DNA from: Leishmania donovani
Lineage: Eukaryota; Euglenozoa; Kinetoplastea; Trypanosomatida; Trypanosomatidae
Direction: 5' to 3'
Length of the DNA stretch: 64,000 bases
Assembly (NCBI RefSeq): GCF_000227135.1
Contig: NC_018254.1
Coordinates: 246,381-310,380 of the forward strand
Position 1 is the stretch's first letter. Every line of letters starts with the position of its first letter. The position numbers and the translations under genes are program-made. The notes beneath the pieces were generated by a model. The model worked only from the letters and a program-made list of their open reading frames with translations. It searched no databases and was not told the DNA's origin. Below, in pieces: positions 10,079-21,600 of the stretch.

Positions 10079-11137
10079 ATGAGGGCGCACCTGCGCGAAG
10101 CCCTGCTTGCCTCACTGCAGCGCGATGTGGAGAAGCATCAGCGAGTTGCCCAGCGAAATGTGGCGCCGCCTGGCTTCGTACTCAAGGTCCATGGCGTGCA
10201 GCTGCAGTCAAGCGTTGCGGCGAAGGACCGCAAACGCCATCGCGACAGAGCCGACCACACGCCTCCGCAACTAAGTGAAAACACCATATCGAAAGGCGAG
10301 GCGTGGACTTCCCTCGTGCTGGCTACACTGTCATCAGTGCTGCAGCAACTCGAGAGCGACGCGCAGAAAAAGCAGAACGAGTCTGCAAATGAAAGCGCAG
10401 CTCCGTCGGCAGTCTCCGTGCTGAGGTCCGTTGCTAGAGTAGAGATGCGGCACTGCCGGCTGCAGGCACACCATCTCTGCGCCGACGACCGCGGCGCAAC
10501 AGACAGCGTATCACTAGCTGACATTCTCCTTTCCCCTCAGCGATTATGGAACTCAGCAGCACACACAGCGCCATCGCCCGCATACGTGCGCCTTGTGACC
10601 CTGGACCTTGAGTGCAACGAGCTGGGAGATGCGGGAATGCGGCTACTGTGCAGCGGTCTTCTCGTGCATCTTCGTGGTCTTCGTCGTCTCCTGCTCGCAT
10701 CGAACAACATCACCATAGACGGACTGCTCTTCTTGGTGGACTCTGCTCGATCACATGATGAGGGTCACCTGCCTCCGCACCTCGAGACGATCGGCCTCAG
10801 CAACAATCCACTGGGTACGCACGCACGCAGGACTGTACATAGCCAACCCACCGAGAACGCCTTCTGCGACGCGTTCCGCACGCTGGCCTTGCGTCTTTCC
10901 TCGACGCTTCGACGAGTGCACCTCAATCATGCTAGTCTAAGCACGCGTGAGGTTTCGTCTGTGCTGCAAGCGCTGTTTGAGTGCGTTGTCCAGCATTCAG
11001 GGCCGTGCGCGTTTGACATAGTCTACCTGCGAGAAAATGAGCGCGTCGACAAGGAGGAGGCGCTGCGCCTGCTACGCAGCAAGGTGGAGGACCTGGAAAA
11101 GCTCGACACCTTTTTGCGACGTCACGTGTCCATGTGA
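10079..11137 (+). CDS. Leucine-rich-repeat protein (ribonuclease-inhibitor-like)
   Basis: A 352-residue protein with leucine-rich repeats of the ribonuclease-inhibitor/tropomodulin kind, a fold used for protein binding. The repeats lie at about residues 168-300: LxxLxLxxNxLxDxG-type units (for example LVTLDLECNELGDAG, then LRRLLLASNNI, then LETIGLSNNPLG, then LRRVHLNHASL), separated by helical segments. The N-terminal ~160 residues are basic and Gln/Ser-rich without a recognised domain; the C-terminal end has a charged helix (about 325-345). No signal peptide or membrane span is seen. The open frame extends 86 codons upstream, but that stretch translates T-rich intergenic DNA and lies before the splice acceptor, so the ATG at 10079 is preferred. 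Many trypanosomatid LRR proteins of this type are flagellar or cytoskeletal, but nothing here fixes the location. Confidence 0.8.
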   Translation: MRAHLREALLASLQRDVEKHQRVAQRNVAPPGFVLKVHGVQLQSSVAAKDRKRHRDRADHTPPQLSENTISKGEAWTSLVLATLSSVLQQLESDAQKKQNESANESAAPSAVSVLRSVARVEMRHCRLQAHHLCADDRGATDSVSLADILLSPQRLWNSAAHTAPSPAYVRLVTLDLECNELGDAGMRLLCSGLLVHLRGLRRLLLASNNITIDGLLFLVDSARSHDEGHLPPHLETIGLSNNPLGTHARRTVHSQPTENAFCDAFRTLALRLSSTLRRVHLNHASLSTREVSSVLQALFECVVQHSGPCAFDIVYLRENERVDKEEALRLLRSKVEDLEKLDTFLRRHVSM

Positions 11138-11899
11138 GAACCCAGCAGAGCTCCCCCCCCACTCGCTCACCCAAGTCGCGAGAGAAGTTTCTGTGCGCGC
11201 GTGTGCGGCGGTGGTGCAGCAGAACAGATGCGCGTCTCTTTCTCCCGCGAGCCTCAGAGTGCACCTTGTTTGTCTGCGATGTGGATCGCTTGACGGATGT
11301 TTTTGTGCCGGCACAGAGTAGAAGGGGAACCGTATTTTCGCGTGTGGGGGCGGAAGTGGGATGATCGACCTTCCCGCCCCGTCCACCGCCCGTCTTTTCC
11401 TCTCCCCCTCACCCCACTGTGTCTCATCTTCTGCGCACGGAGAGACGCGAACGGTACGCAAAAAAAAAATACGCGAGCTGCATTGCAAAGCAAAGGTTGC
11501 TCGATGAGTGGAACAACAGCGTGTGCGGGGCTTGTGACGTTGCTGTCGACGGTGCGCCCCGAACATGGTCTTGCCACTTGGCTGTTGTGTGTACCGTCTT
11601 TGCATGAGACTACGATAAGCATCTTTTTTTTTCTTGCACGCTTCTCGTGGCGCATCCCGTCGTGCATCAAGTTGCACAGGGTCCCCCTCATGCATCGCCT
11701 TTCCTTCCCTCTCTCTCCACACCCCTTTCGCCCTCTCCCTTGTGCCCTCGACACGCGTCGCATCTGTATCCAAGCTTTACCCAGCGACCCTCAGTCTTCA
11801 TCGCCCTCGGCGCCCTCCGATTCGCCCACTATTTCCGTCTCGACGCTTTTTATCTTAACTTGTATGCTCTCCAGCCGTTTTCTCTATCGGCCCTCAACG
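11138..11899. other. Intergenic between LRR and glutaredoxin genes
   Basis: About 760 bases: 3' UTR of the LRR gene, then a long pyrimidine-rich block from about 11690 that should drive splicing of the glutaredoxin mRNA. No separate gene is seen. Confidence 0.65.
11694..11874 (+). promoter_or_regulatory. Two candidate spliced-leader acceptors before glutaredoxin
   Basis: A long CT tract leads to AG at 11773-11774; a second, weaker tract leads to AG at 11873-11874. An in-frame ATG at 11864 lies between them, so the choice of AG decides whether translation starts at 11864 or 11900. No other ATG occurs between 11774 and 11864. Confidence 0.45.
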
Positions 11900-12190
11900 A
11901 TGCCCGCTACCGTCGCCGAGCTCATCCACCGACACAAAGTGGTGGTTTTCTCGTGGGTGCACTGCCCGTATTGCTCTCGCGCCAAGGAGATCCTCAAGTC
12001 GCTTGCGAAGGATATACAAGTTTACGAGTGCGACCAGATGGACAACGGCGAGGAACTTCGTGCGCAGATTCTGCAGGCGTACAATCACGACACAGTGCCG
12101 GCGATCTTCATCAACGGTGAGTTCATTGGCGGGTGCAGCGACTTGCAGGCCATTCAGAAGAGCGGCGAACTGGCTGCGAAGCTTGCGTAA
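11900..12190 (+). CDS. Dithiol glutaredoxin (CPYC type)
   Basis: A 96-residue dithiol glutaredoxin, a small thiol-disulfide oxidoreductase that reduces disulfides and protein-glutathione mixed disulfides; in trypanosomatids these proteins are reduced by trypanothione. The active site C22-P-Y-C25 follows a beta strand, the cis-proline motif T65-V-P67 and the glutathione-binding G77-G-C-S-D81 are all in place, and the length matches cytosolic dithiol glutaredoxins. CPYC is the active site of the cytosolic 2-C-Grx1 type of T. brucei rather than the mitochondrial one. The start at 11900 gives the canonical length. An in-frame ATG at 11864 would add 12 residues (Leu, Ser, Arg, Phe, Tyr; no acids) that look like a short mitochondrial presequence, so a second isoform is possible. 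The third cysteine (C79) is also a feature of many classical glutaredoxins. Confidence 0.95.
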   Translation: MPATVAELIHRHKVVVFSWVHCPYCSRAKEILKSLAKDIQVYECDQMDNGEELRAQILQAYNHDTVPAIFINGEFIGGCSDLQAIQKSGELAAKLA

Positions 12191-12685
12191 AGTACGACGA
12201 GCGCTACCTGAAAGAGGAGTGGGCATGAGGTGAGCGTGCGCGTGAGCCCTGCAAGTCGTTTTATTATCTGTTTATACTTGCGTGTGTGTGTGTCTGAATA
12301 TCGCACGTCGCAGTAAAAATTTCGCACGGTGTGGGGGAGTGGGCCGCCGGCACCCCGTCGACCACGTGTTTCTCTCCTGGTGTGCTTCCACTCACCGCGG
12401 GATGGTGACGCGAGAAAGAAGAGGTCGTTCAAAACTTTTCTTATCCTTGTACGGACTGGGCAAGTGGCCGCCGTCCAGAAAACGCTTCATGCCGTCTCCT
12501 GCGGGCCTAGGGACAGGGCCGCGATGTGTACGCTCTCATGATTCGAAAACTCACCCCCTCCTTGCCTGCATGACCTCTTGGGTTTATCCTCTCCTCTGCT
12601 CGCACAGCATGGCAGCTGCAATGCACACACACGCCCCTCTCGCTCCCCGCACTCTCTCTCCCCCCCCCCTCTCTTTCTGCAGACG
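12191..12685. other. Intergenic, glutaredoxin 3' UTR
   Basis: About 500 bases with no gene seen; ends in a C-rich pyrimidine block that forms a strong splice acceptor. Confidence 0.6.
12640..12682 (+). promoter_or_regulatory. Strong predicted spliced-leader acceptor
   Basis: A continuous C/T run ends in TGCAG at 12678-12682, four bases before an ATG at 12686. It is one of the best-formed acceptors in the window and implies a transcript starting here. Confidence 0.6.
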
Positions 12686-13063
12686 ATGCGCCGGCTCAAC
12701 AGAACGAGTGTTTTAGGCTCATTGCTTCACCAGTCACCACCCCGACAGAGACCGCCACCGTTGTCAAGCATGTTGGGTGCACCGAGTCCGGCAGCAGGCG
12801 AATTCAGACGCCGTCTTGCACGGCTTCAGGGGGTGAAGGGCGGACTAGGCAGCAGAGGCACTAACGGGCCGAAGATCCTGGCAGCCCTCTCCGCGCCGAG
12901 GGGCAGCACCAGCCGCAACAACATCTGGAACTCGGAAGACAGGGCCGCCCGTCGGATGGTCTGGCGATCGGCCGTACAAGAGACGATAATGAGCTGCTCA
13001 CAGGGGCGGAAGCTTGCCACGCGGGAAGACAACATGCCACGGAGCTGCCTTTTCCTCTGCTAG
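12686..13063 (+). CDS. Possible small basic protein of unknown function
   Basis: An open frame of 125 residues that starts four bases after a very good splice acceptor. The product is strongly basic (many Arg) with few acids. Its first ~30 residues (Arg, Leu, Ser, Gln, Pro, no acids) resemble a mitochondrial presequence. No domain is recognised, and the end is Cys-poor except for a C-terminal hydrophobic Cys-Leu-Phe-Leu-Cys. Third-position GC is lower than in the large genes nearby, so the coding case rests mainly on the acceptor-ATG arrangement. It may be a real short gene (small mitochondrial proteins of this look are common in trypanosomatids), a non-coding transcript, or a decayed gene. 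Nothing further supports a function. Confidence 0.35.
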   Translation: MRRLNRTSVLGSLLHQSPPRQRPPPLSSMLGAPSPAAGEFRRRLARLQGVKGGLGSRGTNGPKILAALSAPRGSTSRNNIWNSEDRAARRMVWRSAVQETIMSCSQGRKLATREDNMPRSCLFLC

Positions 13064-15640
13064 AGTGCATGCCAATGCAGCCGGGTCGACCGGATGATGT
13101 GCATATGTTGCGCACGACGAGAATGAGCGCAGCCAACACACCGTCTTCAGGACCTTTCCGGTGTAGACATGGAAAGAGCGATCCTTCGCTATCAAACTCC
13201 GGGGGGGGGGTCTCTCACACCCCCACGCAGGTGTGCCGGGCCGCGGCGCTCGGGCTAGAAGGCGCGTGGGTGCCGACAGTGGGGGAGGGAGGTTCAAGGC
13301 CACATTCCCACATCAGAAGGAAGTGTACCGAACGTGACGTGGCGAAGCGGAATCTGCGCGAGGATGCAGGAGGGAGAAAGCGAGTCGCTGGACAGCGCGC
13401 GACTCGCGGGAAGTACACGCTTCTTCTCTCTCTTTCCAGCTCCTGCGCGCGCAGCCGGCGGGGGGTCAGGTCTGAAAAGCTGCGACGACATCCCACCCGC
13501 CCAACCTGTGATCATCGCTCTCTATCGCTTTCACACGCCTCCCCGTTTTCAGTAGCGGCCTTGTACGCCACGATGCACATTCAGTATTCGCTATCGGCAC
13601 CTGTATCTCTTCAGCTCCATCTGCTACACTCGGACAAAAAAAATCAGGCGCCGTAACTCCCTTTCTTCGACCTCCCGTCTTTCCCCCTATCGCTTCGCTC
13701 GTCTATGAGGCTCTACTGCACTCCTTGCGTATACGCATCTTGTTTGTGTCTTCTGTTTCGAGAGCTGACGCGCGTGGTGGTGTCTGGAGGAGAAAGGTCG
13801 AACGGAGTAGCGCACCTCTCTGCGGGAGATGCACTGCAGGGTTTGTTCAGCGGCGCTGCGGCAATCACCGAACTGACGTCTGCTTCCCTGTGTTGGTGCG
13901 CTCCAGCACGACACTTTTCCATAGTGTCTTCGGTGTTCTCTAACCGACAGCTGTTCCGACGGCGTTGTTTCCTCCTCAAAAGGCAAAGACCATACGGCCG
14001 CCACGCAAGCCTCCCACTATGAAAATGTGCTGCGGAGGTGGAAGAGGAGGAGAGGGGGGAGGTGGCATCATCCCCCCCCCGACCCGTCCATCGCGTGCCC
14101 AGGCCATAGAAACGCGGTTTTGCCAGCACGTGCCTCTCTTCCTCATTTCCCTTTGCCCTTCCTGCCTCCGTTTCTCTCCCTTGCTGCCGCCCTCCCTCCG
14201 CTTTACGATGTCCGCAAGCAACCACGGCTCTGCAGACCGGCGGATGAGAGTTGAGTGCTTGTCCACACAAAAAGTCAGTGTCTAAGTGTCACGTATTATA
14301 AAGTCGTAGATTCGTGTTGAGGTGCTCCTACCCAAGGTGTCTCGCCCCCGCCCCACCCATTCTTTCCTCATCTTAGGTCCTATTGTGCTGCGTGTGAGTC
14401 CCACATTCTCCATCTTCCACCTTTTTTAGAGTTTCCTGTTGGGTTCCTCGCGGAATCCCTCTTTATTGTCGCGTTCACGGCGCGAAGTAGCCTTGGTCGT
14501 CTGGGCCCCCTTGCCCCGTCCGTTTCTGTCGCTCACATACGTGGGCTTCCTCTTCCACGCCACCGCCACCCCATTTCTTTCTTACCCCATTCACTCTTCG
14601 CGTTCTCGCTGTGTGCGACGCTGTCCGGTGTACCCATTCTTTGCGAGGCGCGTGCATATATATATATATTTTTCTTCTCCTCCCGCTGCCGCTGCTTCTC
14701 CTCTTCACCGTCCCTTCTCTCCTCTCACCCCCTCTCGCTCTCCTTTGTTCGTCTGTGTTGTTTCTTTCTTCACCTCTATTGTTGCTCTCGAGAAATTTCG
14801 GACTCGAATGTATAGTGTCTCTGCTTGATGTACGATATACTGTTCTGCCGCGCGCCCCCTTTTCCAAGTCTGCACACCTGCGTGCGCTGGTTCTGGAACT
14901 GTCCTGTGCAGGGCTCCCTCCCTCTCTCTTTCTCTCTCCACTTCGGTTCTCGCCTGCTTCCGGTGTCGTATTTGGCGGCTGTTGTGCCGGTGGCGGCCGC
15001 TTCGTCCGTCCTGTGTGCTCCTTTCTTCTGGGCTCGTTTCTTTGTTGTTCTTTGTAGGCTCTGCCAACACACGGCACCGCTCACAAGGAGGACAGCCCCC
15101 TCACACACGCGCGGTTGTGGATCTCCTTGCATGTTCTCGCTGTGGTGGCGCAGCGTTGTCATAGTCGCACCCTCCCTCCCTCCGCCCTTGTCTCGTTGTG
15201 TCTAAGGGACAGACTGTCCTTCCTACGCTTGCATACATTATTCGATTTAGAGTACCGTACACCTGCCAGGTGGCGCAGTTCTCACGACCCCTTTGGCGTG
15301 CAACTCTGCCTGCTACCACAGCGCTCTGTCGGCGTCTCACGCGTAGAAAAGTATCGTCGTAACTGCCCCCCTCGCTGCCTGCTCACTTTCTCCCTCCTTT
15401 ATTTGTGTGCTGAGGACAAGTGGCGCACGGACGTTGGGCGATCACACGCTATCTGTACTAAGTAGCACTTCGAGGCTTGCTGGCGGTGGCGCTACTGTGA
15501 TATCGGGCTTGCACGACACCGAACCTGGCCCCGCTGCAAAGGCCCTCGCAGCGACAAGGGCAAGGCGCTGCTCCTTACCTATAGCAGAGCCACACGCACG
15601 GCAGCGCAAGTGAAGAGACTGGTGCGTGCACGGCGTCACA
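13064..15640. other. Intergenic, no convincing gene
   Basis: 2.6 kb with G/C homopolymer runs (11 G near 13200), a short AT repeat near 14657-14669 and pyrimidine tracts. Open frames at 13069-13656 (+) and 13713-14270 (-) are low-complexity and lack a splice-acceptor context or family resemblance. The last part contains the acceptor for the giant gene. Confidence 0.6.
15367..15414 (+). promoter_or_regulatory. Predicted spliced-leader acceptor for the giant beta-helix gene
   Basis: A pyrimidine tract ends in TGAG with AG at 15413-15414. No ATG occurs between this point and 15641, so 15641 would be the first start codon in the mature mRNA. Confidence 0.55.
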
Positions 15641-18600
15641 ATGTACGAAGAAGCAGGCTATGCCGTTGTACAGCGGTACAGCCGATGGCAGAAGAAGAAG
15701 GTGCGCACCATCATCGTCAACGCCCATGCCAAGATCGCGTCGCAGAAGTCCATTGCTGGTGCCATCGCTCTTGCAAAGCCGTTTGATCGCATCGAGTTGA
15801 CCGGTGGGGAGTACCATGAGTCCGTGGCTGTGCAGATGCCGCTGGAACTGGTCGCCTCGGAGGGCGAGGATCCGCACATCTTCTCTCGTTTATCCACCAT
15901 CACGATCGCAACAAGTGGCATCGAGGTCTACATGGAGCGCATTATCGTCTCCTCTCGCAGTGGCAGCAAGCTCAACGCTGCCGTTGTCGCCGTCGCAGGC
16001 AACCCGATTCTCTTCCGCTGCCACTGCAGCTCCCTGGTCATCGGCGGCAACGCCGTAGCCCACGTCGACGAGTGCACTGTCAAGGAAAGTAGCAGCGGCG
16101 TCGGCATCGTTGTGCACGAGAGTGGCGGCGGTATCATCAAATCCTCCACGATCCGCAATCACCGCAACGTGTGTTTCGACATTGACACGCGGGGCGGGCT
16201 AGCGGTGACAGAGTGCACGATCGACAATAGCACCGGTGGCGATGCCATGAGCATCTCCGGCGCCGTCAGCTCCATCAGTCGTGACTCCGGCTTCTCGTCC
16301 ACGTCGTGCAGCCAGGTCGAGGTGACGCACTGCCACTTTTCCATCTCCGACGACCCCAGCAGCGGTGCGTCTGGCGGGGTTTCCATGAGCTCTGTAGGGA
16401 GTGCCTGTGGCATCATCCTCACCCAAGGAGCCGCGCCGACCATCGCCTCGAACGAGTTCATTGAGGGCGAGATTGGCGTGCTGATGGAAGGCCCTGGCAC
16501 GGCGCAGCTCAAAGGGAACGTGATCCGCTGCCAACGGCGCTGCGGCATCTTGGCCCTTGTGGAGGAGAGCTTTGGCTACGCCCCCAACCATCAGACGCTG
16601 CGTATCACGGGTGAAAACGTCATAGACCGCTGCCGCGTCGGCATCGACGCACAGTGCGCCATGAGCCGTGCCTCGTATATCCAGCAGCAGAATTCCGCCA
16701 CCGCCATGACAGGAGCCGGATCTGGCGTTGGTGCCCCCGCCGAAGCCGGCCTTAACGTCAGCGCCATCGGCGGCAGCATGAGCGGGGCGGATCGTTTCTT
16801 GTCTGACGAACTGCCAAACCCGAAGCGGGCCTTTGCGTGGACACCGGTCCAAGGCAGCACATCGTCGCCATCCTCGTGTGACGCGGCCTGCTTCCTACCC
16901 TCTACCTCGCCGACGACCCCGCTTGTATGCATTGAGAGCAAGTGGTGCTCGCTGGACCAGCTCAGGGCCAATCTCCAGCAGCTCGTGACCATGACACTGC
17001 AGGCCAACCCCACATGCCTGCAGCCGGCTTTCGAGATCGGCACCAGCACCGCCTCGATCGTGAATGAGGGGCTCGACGCCACCTCTGCGAACCCGTTCGC
17101 CGGCATCTTGAACGACATGCTGGGCACGCAACTCAGCCACCGAAAGGACACCCCAGCATCGCAGCGCGAAGTGCTGCGGCTGCGCGGGAACAAGGGCATC
17201 GACATCATCAACACAAAGTTCTCCAACTGCGATATCTGCGCCATTCGCTTCGGCCGCCAAGGGTACGGACTGGTCGAGGACTGCGTGTTTGAGGATTGTG
17301 GAACATACGCGATCGTCGTGGATTGCGCAGCGCACCCGCTCATCACCGGCTGCCGCTTCCTGCGCTCTCGCGGGGCCAGCATCCTGGTGAGCAACTTTGC
17401 GAATCCGCTCATCATCGGCAACGAGGTGGCGAGCGGGAAGCGAGACGGCATTCAGCTTGCCAGCATGAGCCGCGGTTTGATTATCGGCAACATCATCGCC
17501 ACTCACGTTGGAGCCGGCATCCGCGTCGACAAATACAGCCAGCCCCTCATCTGCGCCAACGCCATCTCGCAGAACCGCAAAGGTGGCATCGCTGTCGCCG
17601 AAGGTAGCAAGCCGACGATTCTGCTCAACAAACTTGCAGCGAACCTGTACGCACAGGTGAACTGCACCGAAGGCGCCGACGCCTTCATCTCGCATAACCG
17701 CATCACCGCCTCCACAGACACCGGCATCCGCATCGACTCGTGCAGCCGCTGCACTGTCCTTTCCAACACCATCAGCTTCAACGGCGACGGCATCCTCGTC
17801 GAGCTGGACGCCGACCCTTACGTTGAGGACAACGACATCACAGACAACACGTGCGCAGGAGTGCGCGCGTGCAACAACGCGCTAGGCGTGTTCGTGGGGA
17901 ACCGCATCCGCAAAAACGCGGGGCCGAACGTGCTCTTGACGGAGGGCGCCTCCTCGGTGTTTCGAGCTAATCGCATCGAGAATAGCTCACAAGGAGGCGT
18001 GGTCGTGTGCAACGAGGGGCACGGCTTCTTCGAGCGCAACACCATCGCAACGAACGCGACCGCTAATGTGCTGGTGGCGGGTGCGTATTCGGAGCCGGAG
18101 TTTCTGCGCAACGTCATCTCCAGCTCGCGCTCTGGCTGCGGCATCGTCTGCGGGCGCAGCGCCGGTGGCAGCTTCCTGCGCAACAGCATTCACGGAAACT
18201 ACCAGTGCGGTGTGTTCATCCTGGAGGGGTCGAATCCGACGTTTCGGGGCAACAATATCGCACGCGAGGCTGTCGGCGTACTCGTGTCGGACGGCGGCAA
18301 GGGATTGTTCACACAGAATATCATCGAGGACTGCTACGGCAGCGGCGTGCTGGCACAGCGGCAGGCGGACCCGGTCTTTTCACAGAACAGGGTGACGCGC
18401 TCTCAGATGAGCGGGCTGCATATCGCCCCGGACAGCGCCGGCCTGTTTGAGCGGAATGAAGTGACGCGGAACGACATTGGGGTGCAGTTCGGCTCATCGA
18501 TGGACTCCGCAGTCATTCAGATTCACTCTGCGTATCTTGATGACGCCGACACGAGCAACAAGGACTTGTCGGCGTCGTTGCAGCGCAAGGCATCACGTAC

Positions 18601-21600
18601 AGCACAGCACCGCTCTAGCGTGTTCGCGACCAACACGGATGCGAGTGTGCTGCGCAGCCTTGCGAGCGCGTCGCTGCAGCGGAGTGCGAGCGTGGTTCGG
18701 CTGCCGACAAGCGTCGTTCGCGGCAACATCATCACCGCCAACCTACGAGGTGGTGTTTTGTTGGATGCCTTTCCTAACGGCACGTTGGAGGAGAACGACA
18801 TCTTCCAGAACAACGCGTACGGCGTCCGTGGCGACGCCACGTACGGTGCAGCGCGTGCGCTGGCGATTTTGACGACCACGCTTGGTGTCGCAGACCGTAC
18901 CTCTGTTATACGGCCGCGATCCTTGCAGCAGCAGCAGCAGCAGTCCTCCTTTGAGCAGCTGCAAACATTAATGCTGATTCGCGCAAACAATATCTACGGC
19001 CACGACGAGGCGAACATCTTCCTTGATCACTTCGACGGCGATAAGCACGAGACGGCCATCACCGAGAACACCATCTACGGGGCCCCGTACGGCGTGTGCG
19101 TGGCGAACAACTCCACGGTTTACTCGATGAGCAAGAACGAGGTTCACACATGCATGGACGGTTTCGCCTTTGCAAGCGGCGGCCACGGCTGCTACACGGC
19201 GAACCACATCCGCGACTGCACCTACTCGGGTGTCTACATCTCCGACAAGGCCTACCCTGACTTCACGGACGCCAACCGCATCGAGAAATGCGGCTTCAGC
19301 GGCGTCCTGGTGGACGTGAACGGCCAAGGCGTGTTTCTCAACAACACCATCTGTCACTGTGCCACGGGCGTCGTCGTATTCTGCGGCCCCACCACGCCGT
19401 TTCACGTGTCCTATGAGGAGGTCATTCATGCGCGCATCCTCTCCTCCACGCCGACGTTCACGGCGAACACGATCGAAGAAAATGAACTTCATGGCGTGCT
19501 GCTGATCAGCGTCATTTCGGGATGTCCGCTGCGCTCGCCTCTACTTCTGTCCTGCAGCGACGCTGGCGGGAAGTCTGCCGAAGTTCTTCCGGCAGACAGC
19601 TCAACTGACGAGCCGCTGCACGACGAGCCCGCACCCTACTCCTGTGCGGTCGGCGGGACCGTGACGGCGCGAGGCAATCGACTCTGCGCCACCTTCGAGA
19701 AAAATATTATTCGACGCAATCGCATGATGGGCGTTTACCATGACCGCTTTGAGCACTGGGACCTCTCGGCGCTCGAGAAGACGCACGCGGAGACGAAGCC
19801 GTCCGCCGGCAACCCAGTGAAGAACGCGCACGGCGGGTACGAGATTCTGCTTGGCACGTCGCAAATCCTCGACAACGACGAGCACCAACGGCAGCGTCAG
19901 CTGAAGCAGGTGAGTCTTATCGAGAACATCATCACAGAGTGCAGCGTCGGCGTCGGTGCCGGGTACGGGTGCCATCCGTATCTTCAGCGCAACAAGATCC
20001 ATCACAACACTTTCTTCGGCCTCCTCCTGCGCTTCGGCTCAGCTGTCTCGGCTTACGCGAATGACATCTGCGACAACGGCCTGGCTGGCGTGTACGCGGC
20101 GATCGGGGCGAAGGGGTACATTGCGAAAGGTATCATCGAGTCAAACAACGGCTGGTGTCGGCCGGAGGCGAGTCCGCACACGCCGCGCAGCTTCGACGAC
20201 TGCACCTTTTCAAAGTCGTTTTTCACGCAGGCGATGGTGGGCACTGTGGAGGAGAAGGTGCGCGCCACCGCCGTCACGGCAGGTAGGACACTTCGCGCGT
20301 GCTGCCGCGCGTACGAGCAGATGACTCGCCTTGCCGAGGTCCACGTCTTCACCATGACGGACGCCCTCCGCTACCTCGCCGAGCTGGTCGCAGCCTCTTC
20401 GGGTGGCTTGACGCTCGCCAGCGGCTGTGCGCCGTCGTCGCTCTTTGAAGTGGTCGAAGATGCCTCGTCTAGCGCGAAGGGCGCGGCAGCGTCAGGTAGG
20501 CGGTGGCTCGGTGGTGTGGCGTTGGCCGATTACGCGGACGTATCCACGGCCGACGGCGGCATCGGGGTGTGGGTGCAGGCGGGAAGTCGGGTGACGATTC
20601 AGGGCAACAGAATCGGCAAGCACCAGAACAGCGGTGTGTTGATCACAAAAGGCGTACTGCAGCACCATTCGGTCCTGCACAAATCGTTCAACATGGAGGA
20701 AGGCAGTAAAGGGAACAAGAAACTCGAGATGGTGGCCTCCCTACCTGGCCGTGCGAAGTCGATGAAGACGACGGCGAGCAGCGCGACGGTGGACATCTTT
20801 GCCGGGCAACGTGAAGCACCGCCTCTTGCCTGCGCGGAGCCCGGTGCCCTCTTCACGACACAGATGCTCTACGCAACGGGAATTTTGGCGGCCGTGCAGG
20901 TGGCTGCATCCACTACCTTCGAGAGCCTTGACGCCGACTTTGCGTCCTTCTTGCACCACAGCCTCTCCCTCTCCTCGTCGAATGGACTCGAGGCCGAGGA
21001 GAAGAGGCAGCGCGTGGACTCTCTCCACCACGTCCACATCGCAGACAACGTCATTAGCAGCAACAGGGACGGGCTGCACGTCGAGGTGTTTCACCGCCTA
21101 CAGGCGTGTGCCACGCCCAGCGCGGCCACGGCTGCTGCGGCTTCAATCAGCCGCATCAAGCCGCACTCCGGTGGTGGGGCAAACAGCACGATTGATCTGA
21201 TGCCGCACGCTCCCACAGAAGCACACGCGCTACCGCGGTTTCAGCGCGCACGTACGCCAAAGTTCTCCGCGGCACCGACGGCCTTTGCGAACGACACAGC
21301 TTCGGAGGCGGCGGCGACGAGTGCCCTCCGCGCCTCGTCGCACGACATTGACGTGATGGAGTGCGCCTACAGTACCTCCGACTTCACGATCGTGGTGGAG
21401 GGGAACACCGTGACACAGAATCGTCGCTACGGCGTGTACGCGGTGCACGTGGCGAACGTGCACTGCGAGCGCTGGCTCTCGGGGCGTAGCGTGCTGAACG
21501 AGACCATCGCATCTCAGTACGACAGCATTCGCTCCAAGCTGGTCCTGGGGCAGGAGACGACACGAGTGAGTGTGACGCTGCCGTTTGAGTTGCATGCGCT

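Noticed and set aside
13069..13656. 195-codon frame after the small orphan ORF
   Set aside because: Out of frame with the orphan ORF, low-complexity and basic without pattern; no acceptor before its start.
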